A stretch of DNA of 64,000 bases. Origin: Ilumatobacteraceae bacterium (GTDB lineage Bacteria > Actinomycetota > Acidimicrobiia > Acidimicrobiales > Ilumatobacteraceae). The stretch is taken from the NCBI GenBank assembly GCA_022843125.1, contig JALHOG010000001.1, positions 170,821-234,820 of the forward strand, written 5' to 3'. The notes below the pieces were generated by a model that worked only from the letters and a program-made list of their open reading frames with translations, ran no database searches and was not told where the DNA came from. How positions within the stretch are numbered: position 1 is the stretch's first letter; each line of letters opens with the position of its first letter. Below are positions 20,555-31,889 of this stretch, piece by piece. Made by a program: the position numbers and the translations under genes.

Positions 20555-20631
20555 GGGCGATTAGCTCAGTCGGCTAGAGCGCTACGTTCACACCGTAGAG
20601 GTCATGGGTTCGAGCCCCGTATCGCCCACCA
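20555..20631 (+). tRNA. tRNA-Val(CAC), CCA encoded
   Basis: GGGCGAT acceptor, CTACG-TTCACAC-CGTAG anticodon arm, GGTTCGAGCC T-arm, ACCA end. Confidence 0.95.
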
Positions 20632-20654
20632 CGAAGCCCCTCGACAGGGGATCT

Positions 20655-20678
20655 GAGGCCCCGCTCCGGCGGGGCCTC
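20655..20678 (+). terminator. hairpin downstream of tRNA-Val
   Basis: GAGGCCCCGC-TCCG-GCGGGGCCTC perfect 10-bp stem. Confidence 0.7.
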
Positions 20679-20908
20679 GTCGTTTCCGGGCCACCGCGGT
20701 TTGGTCGTGGTGCGTTGACGACGGTGCCGCCGCTCGGGTGCGTCCGCTCGGTGGCCCCGTGCCGTCGCCGGTCGCCATCGATATCGATGAAGTCGGTGCT
20801 CGAGAGCACCCGAACGCCATCCGACGAAACCGGGAGCGTTGCTCCGTTCGCGAGGCCCGTCCCGGCCTCGGTAGTGCCATCGCGGCGCGTGCTCGTACGC
20901 TCGGCGTC

Positions 20909-21280
20909 GTGGAGACCGTCGAGCCGCGTACGCAGGCGACACCCCGCAAGCGAGGGAGCATCGGCTGGTGGTACGCCGGGATGATCCTCGACCTCGTCCA
21001 CATGCCGCTCGTGATCGGGATGGTGCTGTTCGGTGCCACGATCTGGCAGGGTGAAACGTACATCTGGGTGGTGTCGATCGTCGTGATCTTCCAGGTCGCC
21101 ACCCTCGGATGTCCGGTGATGGCGATGACCGGTTGGATGAAGCGCCGCCACGACCCGAACCACCAGCAGGAGTGGTCGTTCACCCACTGGCTCTATCGCA
21201 CGTACGGCCCGCTGGTGGGCATCGCCGTCTTCGTCTTCTTCCTCGTCCTCGCCACCGTCATCCGCCTCCTGTTCTTCTGA
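20909..21280 (+). CDS. hypothetical multi-TM membrane protein
   Basis: hydrophobic helices; GTG start. Confidence 0.6.
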   Translation: METVEPRTQATPRKRGSIGWWYAGMILDLVHMPLVIGMVLFGATIWQGETYIWVVSIVVIFQVATLGCPVMAMTGWMKRRHDPNHQQEWSFTHWLYRTYGPLVGIAVFVFFLVLATVIRLLFF

Positions 21281-21325
21281 CCGGGTCGCCCGAACTCCGG
21301 TGAACGGAGCGCGTAACGTGCCGCG

Positions 21326-22087
21326 GTGCCGCTGACGTTCCTCGCGCATCAGGCGCCGGTGCTCCCGATCGCTCGGCGGTGGCCGGGTCGCGTGGACGGC
21401 CTTGCGATCGTCGTCGGCTCGATGGCGCCGGACATGGCGTACGTCCTCGCCGGGTCGCGCTTCAGCGTGTGGGCCCACGGGTTCCCGGCGGTCGTCCTGT
21501 TCTGCGTACCCGTGGCACTCCTGGTGTCGTGGCTGATCGCCCGGGTGGTGTCGCCGGTGCTCTGGGATCACCTGCCCGGGGCGGGCCCGTTCCGACTGCA
21601 CGACTTCCGCGCGATGGCCGCGCACCGGTTCGTGTGGGGCTGGGCCGGCATCAGCGCGCTCGTCGGCGCGTTGTCGCACGTCCTGATCGACCACTTCACG
21701 CACGGTTGGGGGTTCGTGGCCCAGCACGTCGGCTGGTACGGCTCGTTCGTCTTCAGCGAGGCGCTCGGCAGGCAGTGGACAGCGGTCCGGATCGCGCAGT
21801 ACACCGGCCACGTCGTCGGCTCTGCCCTGTGCGTGTGGCTGCTCGCGCGGTACGGGCGTGAGCGGTGGCTCGCCGATGCCGCAGCGGAGGTCGAGCCGTA
21901 TCCGGTGTCGAGCCGCTCCACGATGGTCGTGGCGGGTGCTCTGGCCGGCGGCGTCGTGGTGGGTGTCGCCTGGGTCGTCGCCGACCCGGTTGCGAGGGCC
22001 GTCGCCGTCCTGCGCGTCGCTGCGACGGGCTTCATCGCGCTGGTGTGCGGCTGCGCGCTGCTCGGGCGTCGTCGAGCGCAGGTCTGA
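21326..22087 (+). CDS. DUF4184-like membrane protein
   Basis: MPLTFLAHQAPVLPI N-terminus, multi-TM. Confidence 0.75.
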   Translation: MPLTFLAHQAPVLPIARRWPGRVDGLAIVVGSMAPDMAYVLAGSRFSVWAHGFPAVVLFCVPVALLVSWLIARVVSPVLWDHLPGAGPFRLHDFRAMAAHRFVWGWAGISALVGALSHVLIDHFTHGWGFVAQHVGWYGSFVFSEALGRQWTAVRIAQYTGHVVGSALCVWLLARYGRERWLADAAAEVEPYPVSSRSTMVVAGALAGGVVVGVAWVVADPVARAVAVLRVAATGFIALVCGCALLGRRRAQV

Positions 22088-22126
22088 CACCGGACGTACG
22101 AGGAGCCCGCGATGTAGCGTTCGGGC

Positions 22127-23272
<1,146 letters not shown>

Positions 23273-23327
23273 CGCAGTTGGTCTGACCCATTCCGTCACG
23301 GCGCCGCTTTCGAATTAGGTTGGCGGC

Positions 23328-24899
23328 ATGAGTGACGAGCGACGGACCGACTCCGGGATCGAGATCAAGGCCCTCTACACGGCCGACGACCTGCCCGGGG
23401 ATCTCGGTGAGCGGGTGGGGCGTCCTGGCGAACCGCCGTTCACCAGGGGCGTGTACCCGTCGATGTACCGGGGCCGTCTGTGGACGATGCGCCAGTACTC
23501 CGGGTTCGGCGATGCAGCGTCGACCAATGAGCGGTTCCACTTCCTGCTGAACGCCGGCCAGACCGGCCTGTCGTGTGCGTTCGACCTGCCGACGCAGATG
23601 GGCTACGACTCCGACCACCCGCGCGCCGAGGGCGAGGTCGGCAAGGTCGGCGTCGCGATCGACACCCTCGACGACATGCGCACCCTGCTGGCGGGGTTGC
23701 CGCTCGACAAGGTCACGACGTCGATGACGATCAACTCGACCGCGGCGATCCTGCTGTTGATGTACGAGCTCGTCGCCGAGGAGCAGGGCGTCGACCCGTC
23801 GGTGATCTCGGGGACGATCCAGAACGATCTCCTCAAGGAGTACATCGCGCGTGGCACCTACGTGTATCCGCCGCGGCCGTCGATGCGGATCATCACCGAC
23901 ATCTTCGAGTACTGCTCGGAGCACATCCCCAAGTGGAACACGATCTCGATCTCCGGCTACCACATTCGCGAGGCCGGCTCGACCGCTGTCCAGGAGATCG
24001 CCTTCACGCTCGCCAACGCAATCGCCTATGTGCAGGCGGCGATCGACGCCGGGCTCGATGTCGACGACTTCGCCCCTCGCCTGAGCTTCTTCTGGAACGG
24101 TCACAACCACTTCTTCGAAGAGGTTGCGAAGTTCCGCGCCAGCCGCCGGATGTGGCACCGCATCATGACCGAGCGGTTCGACGCGAAGAAGCCGGCCTCG
24201 GCGATGCTGCGCTTCCACACCCAGACCGGTGGGTCGACGCTCACCGCCCAGCAGCCGGTCAACAACGTGGTGCGCGTCGCCCTGCAGGCGCTCGCCGCAG
24301 TGATGGGCGGCACCCAGTCACTGCACACCAATGGTTACGACGAAGCGCTGTCGCTGCCCACCGAGGAGGCCGCGCGTCTCGCGCTGCGCACCCAGCAGAT
24401 CATCGGCTACGAGACCGGCGTGGCCGACACGCCCGACCCGCTCGCCGGTTCGTACCTGGTCGAGTCGCTGACCGACGAGGTCGAGGCCAAGGCGTGGGAG
24501 TACATCGCCCGGATCGACGAGCTCGGTGGGGCGGTCGCGGCGATCGAGGCGCACTACCAGATGGACGAGATCGAGCAGGCGGCCTACGAGTACACGAAGT
24601 CGATCGACGACGACGAGCGGGTGATCGTCGGTCTCAACAAGTTCACGGTCGACAGCGAACCGCCGCCCGCCGTGTTTCCGATCGACCCGACGCTCGAGGG
24701 GCGCCAGCAGGAGCGCCTGGCGGCCTACAAGGCCGATCGCGATCTCGACGCGGTTCGCGCCCGGCTCGACGACGTGCGTGCCGCAGCTCGTGGCACCGAG
24801 AACCTGCTCTACCCGATGAAGGAGTCGCTCCGCGCCGGCGCGACCCTCGGCGAGGTCAGCGACGCCCTCCGCGACGTCTTCGGCGTCTACCACCCGTGA
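23328..24899 (+). CDS. methylmalonyl-CoA mutase-family large (substrate-binding) subunit, no cobalamin-binding domain
   Basis: [70 protein letters not shown]; stops at 523 aa. Confidence 0.9.
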   Translation: MSDERRTDSGIEIKALYTADDLPGDLGERVGRPGEPPFTRGVYPSMYRGRLWTMRQYSGFGDAASTNERFHFLLNAGQTGLSCAFDLPTQMGYDSDHPRAEGEVGKVGVAIDTLDDMRTLLAGLPLDKVTTSMTINSTAAILLLMYELVAEEQGVDPSVISGTIQNDLLKEYIARGTYVYPPRPSMRIITDIFEYCSEHIPKWNTISISGYHIREAGSTAVQEIAFTLANAIAYVQAAIDAGLDVDDFAPRLSFFWNGHNHFFEEVAKFRASRRMWHRIMTERFDAKKPASAMLRFHTQTGGSTLTAQQPVNNVVRVALQALAAVMGGTQSLHTNGYDEALSLPTEEAARLALRTQQIIGYETGVADTPDPLAGSYLVESLTDEVEAKAWEYIARIDELGGAVAAIEAHYQMDEIEQAAYEYTKSIDDDERVIVGLNKFTVDSEPPPAVFPIDPTLEGRQQERLAAYKADRDLDAVRARLDDVRAAARGTENLLYPMKESLRAGATLGEVSDALRDVFGVYHP

Positions 24900-24909
24900 G
24901 TCGACTCGC

Positions 24910-26079
24910 ATGAGCGACGGGCGGGCGTACGGGCTGGCGGTCGGCGAGTCCGATCCCGAGCTGTACCAGACCGGCGCCGGGACGCCGGCGGGGGAGTTGC
25001 TGCGGCGGTACTGGCATCCAGTCGCTCGCAGTGCGGATGCAACCGACACCCCGCGCGAGGTGCGGCTGCTCGGTGAAGATCTGATCCTGTACCGCGACCG
25101 CTCGGGTACGCCAGGGCTGCTCACGCCGCGCTGCTGCCACCGCGGCACGACCCTGCTGTACGGCCGGGTGGAGGAGCAGGGGATCCGGTGCTGCTACCAC
25201 GGTTGGTTGTTCGACGCAGACGGCACGTGTATCGACCAACCGTGCGAGCCCGATCGGGGCCGCAATCGCGACCGGTACCGCCAACCGTGGTACCCCGTGG
25301 TCGAGTACCACGGCCTGATCTTCACGTACATGGGGCCACCCGAACGCCAGCCGGTGTTCCCTCGCTACGACATCTTCGAGGGCCTCACCGACGACGAGGA
25401 GGTCGTGGTCATCGACCACTTCGCGTTCGGTGGCCCGACAGTCGCTCCGTGCAACTGGTTCCAGACCCACGAGAACTCGATGGATCCGTACCACGTGTTC
25501 ATCCTCCACAACGCGATCAGCGGTCCGCAGTTCAATCCGAACCTCGAGATCTGGCCGTCGATCGACTGGCACGCCCATGACTGGGGTGTGACCGCCACCC
25601 AGGACCGGGTGCTACCCGACGGGACCACGCTGCACCGGGTGACCGAGGTCCGGATGCCGACGATCCGCGTGATCCCGACGCCAACGCTCAGCGTCCTCGG
25701 TCCGACCAACAATCTGTCGTGGGCCCAACCGATCGACGACACCCACACGCGTGTCTTCGCGATGGTGCGAAAGCAGCGCGGCCAGCCGGCCCAGGGGTTG
25801 CCGGTCTACGCGGGCGACCGTTCGTGGTTCGACCTGTCCGACGAGGAACATCAGCGGTACCCGGGCGACTACGAGGCCCAGGTGGGGCAGGGCGCGATCA
25901 CGCTCCACTCGGTCGAGCGCCTGTCGTCGACCGATCGCGGTGTGTCGATGGTCCGCCGTCAGTTCAAGCAGCAGGTGCAGGTCGTCGCCGACGGCGGCGA
26001 CCCGGTCGGCGTTGATTTCGACGAGGCGTCCGCGCCCGTGGCCCTGACCGCCGGCAACTACGTGCTCCCGTCGTCGTGA
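24910..26079 (+). CDS. Rieske [2Fe-2S] ring-hydroxylating oxygenase alpha-like subunit
   Basis: CCHRGTTLLYGRVEEQGIRCCYHGW (CxH-x16-CxxH). Confidence 0.88.
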   Translation: MSDGRAYGLAVGESDPELYQTGAGTPAGELLRRYWHPVARSADATDTPREVRLLGEDLILYRDRSGTPGLLTPRCCHRGTTLLYGRVEEQGIRCCYHGWLFDADGTCIDQPCEPDRGRNRDRYRQPWYPVVEYHGLIFTYMGPPERQPVFPRYDIFEGLTDDEEVVVIDHFAFGGPTVAPCNWFQTHENSMDPYHVFILHNAISGPQFNPNLEIWPSIDWHAHDWGVTATQDRVLPDGTTLHRVTEVRMPTIRVIPTPTLSVLGPTNNLSWAQPIDDTHTRVFAMVRKQRGQPAQGLPVYAGDRSWFDLSDEEHQRYPGDYEAQVGQGAITLHSVERLSSTDRGVSMVRRQFKQQVQVVADGGDPVGVDFDEASAPVALTAGNYVLPSS

Positions 26080-27113
26080 GCGGCGACCGGTCGGCGACGG
26101 CGAACCGGTCGCCCGCCTCGCTCAGCGATGTCGCCCGCATCGCCGGCGTGTCCGTCGCCGCCGCATCGCGAGCGCTCAACGCTCGCCCCGGCGTGCGGCC
26201 GGAGATTCGCGCCCGCGTGCTCGCTGTCGCGTCGGAGTTGCGCTACCGCCCGCACGGCGCGGCCCGCGACCTGGCGATGGGCGCGTCGTCGGTCATCGGC
26301 TTGCTGCTGCCCGATCTCGATCGCACGATCCCACCGTTCTGGGCGTGGGTGCACCGTCACCTGTGCGCCGTCGCGGCCGAGCAGGGTGTCGGTGTGATGG
26401 TGTACTTCCTCGACGACATCGCCGAGCACCTCGGCGACGCGTTGATCGCCAAGGCGTGGCGAGGTGCGGTGGTCGCTCCCGACGCAGCGCGGTATCGCTT
26501 CGTCCGCGATCTGCACGAGAGCGGCTTCCCGATGGTGCTGATCGGTGCCCCTGCCGCCGACTTCGCCGTGCCGAGCGTCGACGTCGAGAACGTCGAATCG
26601 TCGGCGGACGCAGTTCGGCATCTGCTCGCCGTGGGGTGCCGGCGCATCGGCGTGATCGCAGGCCCTGCCGATCGAACGGAGAGCCGGTTGCGTGTCGAGG
26701 GGTACGGTCGAGCGCTCGCCGAGGCGGGTCTCACGGTCGATCCGAGCCTGGTGATCCACGCCGACTACACCGTGCTCGGCTCGGCCGACGCGGCTCGCGA
26801 TCTGATCGATCACGGCGTCGATGGGATCTTCGCCACGAGCGACCCCGCTGCGATCGCCACGAGTTGGACGGCGCAGCGTCTGGGTGTCGACGTCCCCGAT
26901 GAACTCGCCGTGGTCGGTTTCGACGGCCTCCAGAGCGATGTGCACGATGTCGCGGACCTCACATCGGTGGTCCAGCCGGTGGACGCCCTGACACGAGAAG
27001 CGATGCGGATGCTCGATCGAAGCGAGCACGACGGTGATCCCGAACGTGTGGTCATCGACCCGCACTTGGTGATCCGCGGGAGCACACGACGTCTTGCCAA
27101 ACCGGGTGGTTAG
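26076..27113 (+). CDS. LacI-family transcriptional regulator
   Basis: SLSDVARIAGVSVAAASRALNARPGVRPEIRARVLAVASELRYRPH. Confidence 0.93.
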   Translation: MSGDRSATANRSPASLSDVARIAGVSVAAASRALNARPGVRPEIRARVLAVASELRYRPHGAARDLAMGASSVIGLLLPDLDRTIPPFWAWVHRHLCAVAAEQGVGVMVYFLDDIAEHLGDALIAKAWRGAVVAPDAARYRFVRDLHESGFPMVLIGAPAADFAVPSVDVENVESSADAVRHLLAVGCRRIGVIAGPADRTESRLRVEGYGRALAEAGLTVDPSLVIHADYTVLGSADAARDLIDHGVDGIFATSDPAAIATSWTAQRLGVDVPDELAVVGFDGLQSDVHDVADLTSVVQPVDALTREAMRMLDRSEHDGDPERVVIDPHLVIRGSTRRLAKPGG

Positions 27114-27128
27114 GAGTACCTTACCCAA
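27110..27128 (+). promoter_or_regulatory. candidate IdeR/DtxR iron box
   Basis: TTAGGAGTACCTTACCCAA, 12/19 matches to TTAGGTTAGGCTAACCTAA, directly upstream of bfd-like gene. Confidence 0.4.
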
Positions 27129-27130
27129 CT

Positions 27131-27328
27131 GTGATGGTGTGCCTGTGTGAAGGTGTCTCTGAGCGCAAAGTCCGCAAGTCGATCGAGCACGGTGCGTGCA
27201 CCGTGGCCGAGGTCACCGAGGCCTGTCGGGCCGGTGGCCGGTGCGGCGGGTGCCGCCCGACGATCGACGCGATGCTCCTGCAGCACGCCGACGCCGATGC
27301 CCGCCGTATCCATCTGTCGATCGCCTAG
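27131..27328 (+). CDS. bfd: bacterioferritin-associated ferredoxin-like [2Fe-2S] protein
   Basis: VCLCEGVSE...AGGRCGGC. Confidence 0.87.
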   Translation: MMVCLCEGVSERKVRKSIEHGACTVAEVTEACRAGGRCGGCRPTIDAMLLQHADADARRIHLSIA

Positions 27329-27337
27329 GGTGCGCCC

Positions 27338-27808
27338 ATGCGCGGCAACGACGAGATCATCGAGATCCTCAACGAGGTGCTGACCGCCGAACTCACGGCG
27401 GTCAATCAGTACTTCCTGCACTCCAAGATGATGGGCAACTGGGGCTACCGCCGCCTCGCAGCCCACACTCGGCACGAGTCGATCGACGAGATGAAGCACG
27501 CCGACGAGGTCACCGATCGCATTCTCTTCTTCGACGGCATCCCCAACTATCAGCGCTACTTCCCGCTTCACATCGGTGAGACCGTGCCCGAGCAGTTGCA
27601 GAGCGACCTCGAGCTCGAGTACCTCGCCGTCGAGCGGCTCAACAGGGGTGTTGCTGCTGCGGTCGCCGCCGGTGACAACGGCACTCGCGAGCTCCTTTCG
27701 CGGATCCTCGTCAGCGAAGAAGAGCACATCGATTGGCTCGAGACGCAGCTCGAGACGATCCGCCAGATCGGCGCCGAGCTCTACCTGTCGCAGCAGCTCC
27801 ACGACTGA
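27338..27808 (+). CDS. bfr: bacterioferritin
   Basis: LNEVLTAELTAVNQYFLHSKM, ESIDEMKHADEVTDRILFFDGIPN. Confidence 0.95.
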   Translation: MRGNDEIIEILNEVLTAELTAVNQYFLHSKMMGNWGYRRLAAHTRHESIDEMKHADEVTDRILFFDGIPNYQRYFPLHIGETVPEQLQSDLELEYLAVERLNRGVAAAVAAGDNGTRELLSRILVSEEEHIDWLETQLETIRQIGAELYLSQQLHD

Positions 27809-27844
27809 CGTGTGCCGCGTTGCGGCAAGCGCTGCGCCGGACCG

Positions 27845-28954
27845 TCAGCGGGTCTCTGTAGCACTCGCCACCGGCGATCCTGTCGTGCGGGACTCCGTCC
27901 AGCGTCGGTGAGCGCCGGTCGCGGCTGCGACGACGGGAACCGTGGCGAAGGCGCCGATCACTCCAGCGGCTTCGATCCCCGCGGCCGCCGCGAGGATGAC
28001 GACGAGCGGGTGCAACTGCAGCAGCTTCCCGTAGATGATCGGCGCCAGGAGATCGTTGTCGAACTGCTGCACGACGACGACGACGATGGCGACGATGATC
28101 GCCGGTCCGGTTCCGGCGGTCACGAGGGCGACGGCGACGGCGAGCGCAGCGGTGATGGTGGCGCCGATGAACGGGAGGAACGCACCCATGAATGTGAGGG
28201 CGGCCATCACGAGCGCGAGTTCAGACCCGGTGAGCCACAGCACGACCCCCACCGCAGTGCCCTCGACCAGACCGAGCAGAGCGGCACCGGCCAGGAACGA
28301 TCGCAGCCCGGACACGGCGCCGTCACATGCTGCTCCGACTGCGTCGGCCCGGCCGTTGCGGGCTCGAGCCACGATCGCTTCGCGGATGATCGGGCCGTCG
28401 CGTAGGAAGAAGAACGTGCTCACGATCGCGATCAGCACGGCTGCCAGCGCAGTGCCCACGTAGCGCAGCCCGGCGGCAGGTGTCACGCCGACGACGTCGA
28501 CCGCTTCGCCGACGCCGACGCCCGAGACACGTTCCCTGGCGCGCTCGACGTCGTCGCCGGTGAACCCGAACGGGCGTTCCCGCTCCACCCATCCCTGGAG
28601 GCGGTCGGTCGCTTCCCCGACTGCGTCGCCAATGCCGGCGAACTGGTCGGCGATCGTCGGTGCGATGGCGTACCCGAACGCAGCGAGCGCTCCGAGCGCG
28701 AGCAGGAGCGTCACCAGCGATGCCACACCGCGCGGCACGCGCGCTGCGATCAGCCATCGCACGATCGGCGCGAGTGCGACGGCGAGGATCCCGGCCACGA
28801 ACACGGGGACGACGATGACCCGCAACGTCCAGATGAGCCAGACCCCAACGGTGGCGAGCAGGAGGATGCCGATCGCGCCCCAGGCGGGAACTCCCCAGTC
28901 ACGGCATCGATCGCCGACCGAGCGACGGCTTGGTGCGGTGTCGGCGCTCGTCAT
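27845..28954 (-). CDS. AI-2E/PerM-family transporter
   Basis: multi-TM, FLPFIGATITAALAVAVAL, QQFDNDLLAPIIYGKLLQLHPLVVI. Confidence 0.88.
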   Translation of the reverse strand: MTSADTAPSRRSVGDRCRDWGVPAWGAIGILLLATVGVWLIWTLRVIVVPVFVAGILAVALAPIVRWLIAARVPRGVASLVTLLLALGALAAFGYAIAPTIADQFAGIGDAVGEATDRLQGWVERERPFGFTGDDVERARERVSGVGVGEAVDVVGVTPAAGLRYVGTALAAVLIAIVSTFFFLRDGPIIREAIVARARNGRADAVGAACDGAVSGLRSFLAGAALLGLVEGTAVGVVLWLTGSELALVMAALTFMGAFLPFIGATITAALAVAVALVTAGTGPAIIVAIVVVVVQQFDNDLLAPIIYGKLLQLHPLVVILAAAAGIEAAGVIGAFATVPVVAAATGAHRRWTESRTTGSPVASATETR

Positions 28955-29135
28955 CGCGCTCTCCGGTCAGCTCGGACCTGGGCCTCGGAATCCGGCCGCC
29001 ATGCCGTCGTAGCGCCGTGGTCGGAGGGCGGTTCGCACACGGAGCGGGACGCGAAGGTGATCACAAGCCGGGTCGTACCCCGAACGAGCGGGCTGCAATC
29101 GCGTCGACGGACGCCCGCTCACCGTCTCCCAGCGA

Positions 29136-30116
29136 TCAACCGTCAGCGCTCGGGCGGGCGGTGAGGTTCCGGATCTCGGCGCCCAACTCGTCGTTCCACG
29201 ATTGGAGAAAGCCGCGCTGGTCCTGGCCGACCTGGTGCAGGTGCACGGCGGTGAACCCGGCGTCGATGTACTTCTGCGCTGCGGACGCGACCGCCTCGAT
29301 GTCGTGGCCGCACACGACCTGCTCGGCGATCATCTCTCGCGTGACGAGCTGCGACGCCTGCTCGAAGTGGGTCCATGTCGGGAGGTCTTGAGCCAGCTGA
29401 CCGGGGAGACCGGCGTTCGGCCAGACCTCGTGCGCCGTGTCGATCGCACGTTCGCGATCGCGGTCCCAGCAGACGGTGAGTTGGCCGATGACCTCGCCGG
29501 ACCCGCCGGCGTCGCGATAGGCGCTCACGGTGTCGGCGCTCGGCGACGTTGCCCAGAGTCCGTCGGCGTGCTGTGCGGCCATCTCGGCCGAGCCGGGTCC
29601 GGCTGCCGCGCAGACGATCGACGGCGGGCGTTCGGGCGCCGAGAAGAGACGCGCGTTCTCGAGGACGTAGAACTCGCCCTGGTGATCGACGGTCTCACCC
29701 GTCCACAACTCGCGGATCATGTCGATCGCCTCGATCAGCATGTCGCGTCGGAGATCGATCGGCGGCCATCGGTCGCCGGTGATGTGCTCGTTCAGCGCCT
29801 CGCCCGTGCCGAGCCCGAGGAAGAAGCGACCCTCGCTGAGCTCGAACGATGTCGCTGCGGCCTGGGCGACGATCGCAGGATGGATCCGTATCAGTGGGCA
29901 GGTGACGCCGGTGCCGATGTCGACGCGCCGAGTTGTTGCGGAGATCGCGCCGACCGTCGACCAGGCGAACGGGCTGTGCCCCTGCGACCGGGTCCAGGGA
30001 TGGAAATGGTCGCTGACCGTGACGAAGTCGAATCCGACATCCTCCGCCATCGCTGCATGCCGGACCAGCTCGCTGGCCTCGAACTCCTCACTGGAACACG
30101 TGTAACCCCATCGCAT
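29136..30116 (-). CDS. F420-dependent LLM-class oxidoreductase (TIGR03557/FGD-like)
   Basis: EDVGFDFVTVSDHFHPWTRSQGHSPFAWSTVGA, LGLGTGEALNEHITG. Confidence 0.88.
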   Translation of the reverse strand: MRWGYTCSSEEFEASELVRHAAMAEDVGFDFVTVSDHFHPWTRSQGHSPFAWSTVGAISATTRRVDIGTGVTCPLIRIHPAIVAQAAATSFELSEGRFFLGLGTGEALNEHITGDRWPPIDLRRDMLIEAIDMIRELWTGETVDHQGEFYVLENARLFSAPERPPSIVCAAAGPGSAEMAAQHADGLWATSPSADTVSAYRDAGGSGEVIGQLTVCWDRDRERAIDTAHEVWPNAGLPGQLAQDLPTWTHFEQASQLVTREMIAEQVVCGHDIEAVASAAQKYIDAGFTAVHLHQVGQDQRGFLQSWNDELGAEIRNLTARPSADG

Positions 30117-30125
30117 GGGCGGGCA

Positions 30126-30151
30126 CTACCCGAGCGGCCGCGCGACCAGAC
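30126..30151 (-). promoter_or_regulatory. candidate stress-sigma promoter (leaderless)
   Basis: minus strand GTCT-N16-GGGTAG-N9-ATG(30116). Confidence 0.55.
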
Positions 30152-30340
30152 GTGACGCCAGCGGGGTTCTACTGCGATCGGTTGCCGCCGCATTGGGCGT
30201 TTGGTCGCGTGCCGGCGCGGGAACCGCTCCAATTCCGGCGTGCGGTCGTTGCGATGGAGCAGTGTCACGCCGAGGTACCGAGGTGGTGGGCTCTCACGGG
30301 CGGGCGCGCCGCCAACCCACAACCCCTGGAGGCATGCCTG

Positions 30341-31141
30341 ATGACCAACGCCCGATCCCGCCGTCGGGCCGCCACAGAGGCGGAACTCTTCGTGGAGTAC
30401 CGCGAGTACGGCACGAGGGCAGTACGCAACACCCTCGTCGAGCGCTACGAACATGTCGCTGAACGCTGCGCGCTCCGGTTCTCCGGTCGCGGTGAAGCAG
30501 TCGACGACCTTCGCCAGGTCGCCCTGATCGGGCTGATCAAGTCGGTCGAGCGGTTCGATCCATCGATCGGTGTCGCGTTCGAGAGCTATGCAACGCCGAC
30601 GATCACCGGGGAGATCAAGCGGCACTTTCGCGACAAGACCTGGCGGGTATCGGTTCCGAGGCGCCTCAAGGAACTGCGGACGCCTGTGTTCACGGCCATC
30701 GACGACCTCGAACAGCGGTTGGAGCGGTCGCCGACGCCCGACGAGGTCGCCGCTGCGATCGGAGTCGACCGAGAAGCGGTGCTCGAGACGCTGCTCGCCA
30801 ACCAGGTGTACCGGTCGAGTTCGCTCGAGGCGAGCCGTGAAGCCAATGGTGATGCGCTGGAGGCGCGCCTCGTGCAGCCCGACTCGCTGAGTGACGACGC
30901 CGAACGGCGGATGCACGCGATGGGCGCGGTACAAACGCTGGGTCATCGCGACCGGCAGATCATCTACTGGCGGTTCTTCGAGGAGTGCACCCAGTCGGAG
31001 ATCGGCGATCGGCTGGGCGTCGGTCAGGTGCAGGTGTCGCGACTCCTGAAGGCTGCCCTGGCACGCTTGCGGGAACGCTGTGACGACGGGGAGGTCGTCG
31101 CACTCGACCGAGTGCTCGTCGGTGCGATCAGCGATTGCTGA
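30341..31141 (+). CDS. SigB/SigF-type RNA polymerase sigma factor
   Basis: DDLRQVALIGLIKSVERFDPSIGVAFESYATPTITGEIKRHFRDKTW; QSEIGDRLGVGQVQVSRLLKAALARL. Confidence 0.93.
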   Translation: MTNARSRRRAATEAELFVEYREYGTRAVRNTLVERYEHVAERCALRFSGRGEAVDDLRQVALIGLIKSVERFDPSIGVAFESYATPTITGEIKRHFRDKTWRVSVPRRLKELRTPVFTAIDDLEQRLERSPTPDEVAAAIGVDREAVLETLLANQVYRSSSLEASREANGDALEARLVQPDSLSDDAERRMHAMGAVQTLGHRDRQIIYWRFFEECTQSEIGDRLGVGQVQVSRLLKAALARLRERCDDGEVVALDRVLVGAISDC

Positions 31142-31189
31142 GCGACCCCTCACGATGTGACGGCAGACCGCGCCCGTCGGGGCGTGCGA

Positions 31190-31567
31190 TCAGGTGGGCT
31201 GCTCCGACTCGTCGTCGAACAGCGGGAGCGTGGTCTCGGGGACGAGGTGGATCGCTGCTTCCTCCGCGCTGATGTCGTACGAGGGGTCGGGCGGGTCGCC
31301 CGCACCGAACATCGTCTCGTCGTGGTCGCTGCCGTCGATCGGCGAGGGGTCGACGAGGAGCACATCGGGCGCCCCGTCGGCCTCGATGTCCATGCGCAGG
31401 TCGGCGCGTGTGGCGAGGTCGTCATCGTCGAAGAGCGACGGGTCCTCCACTCCGAGCGGATGCTCCGGTGGGTAGTCGTGAACGCCCGGCCGGTCGATGT
31501 CCCCGGGCCGTTCGCCCAGGACGTCGCCGTCGAGTTGTTCGCTGCTGTCGTCACGATCGTCGGTCAC
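31190..31567 (-). CDS. acidic hypothetical protein
   Basis: Asp/Glu-rich; GTG start 31567. Confidence 0.55.
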   Translation of the reverse strand: MTDDRDDSSEQLDGDVLGERPGDIDRPGVHDYPPEHPLGVEDPSLFDDDDLATRADLRMDIEADGAPDVLLVDPSPIDGSDHDETMFGAGDPPDPSYDISAEEAAIHLVPETTLPLFDDESEQPT

Positions 31568-31644
31568 GCAATCTCCGCTACCCGGCGGAGGAGCTTCGCA
31601 GTCTCGCGGCCGACCGTTCGTCGACGAGCGACACCTGGGCTGCC

Positions 31645-31670
31645 GGTTGATGAGGCAGCCGACCGGGTAG
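31645..31670 (+). promoter_or_regulatory. candidate stress-sigma promoter (leaderless)
   Basis: GGTT-N16-GGGTAG-N9-ATG(31680). Confidence 0.6.
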
Positions 31671-31679
31671 GTCACCCGC

Positions 31680-31889
31680 ATGCTCCACATGATTCATGTG
31701 CCCATCGGAACCGGCCCGGGCCTCCGGGACCCAGGCCCCGAGGTACCCCCGCCGATCCACGAACCCTCTCCGGGCGAGCCGCCCACTCCCATCATTCCGC
31801 AGCCGATCATTCCTGATCCGCTGCCGATCATTCCTGATCCGCTGACGCCAGAATCAGAACCGGCGCCGGCGCCGTCGGTGCGGCGATGA
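31680..31889 (+). CDS. Pro-rich small protein
   Basis: PIIPQPIIPDPLPIIPDPL repeats; preceded by promoter-like motif; overlaps next start (ATGA). Confidence 0.55.
   Translation: MLHMIHVPIGTGPGLRDPGPEVPPPIHEPSPGEPPTPIIPQPIIPDPLPIIPDPLTPESEPAPAPSVRR
31803..31844 (+). repeat. 21-bp tandem repeat x2 (ccgatcattcctgatccgctg)
   Basis: two perfect copies. Confidence 0.9.

Noticed and set aside
31578-31603. Eighth leaderless stress promoter at 31567(-) (GGGTAG-N10-GTG)
   Set aside because: -35 reads GACT and the spacing is N10 to a GTG; suggestive but does not meet the N16/N9 rule, so not counted.
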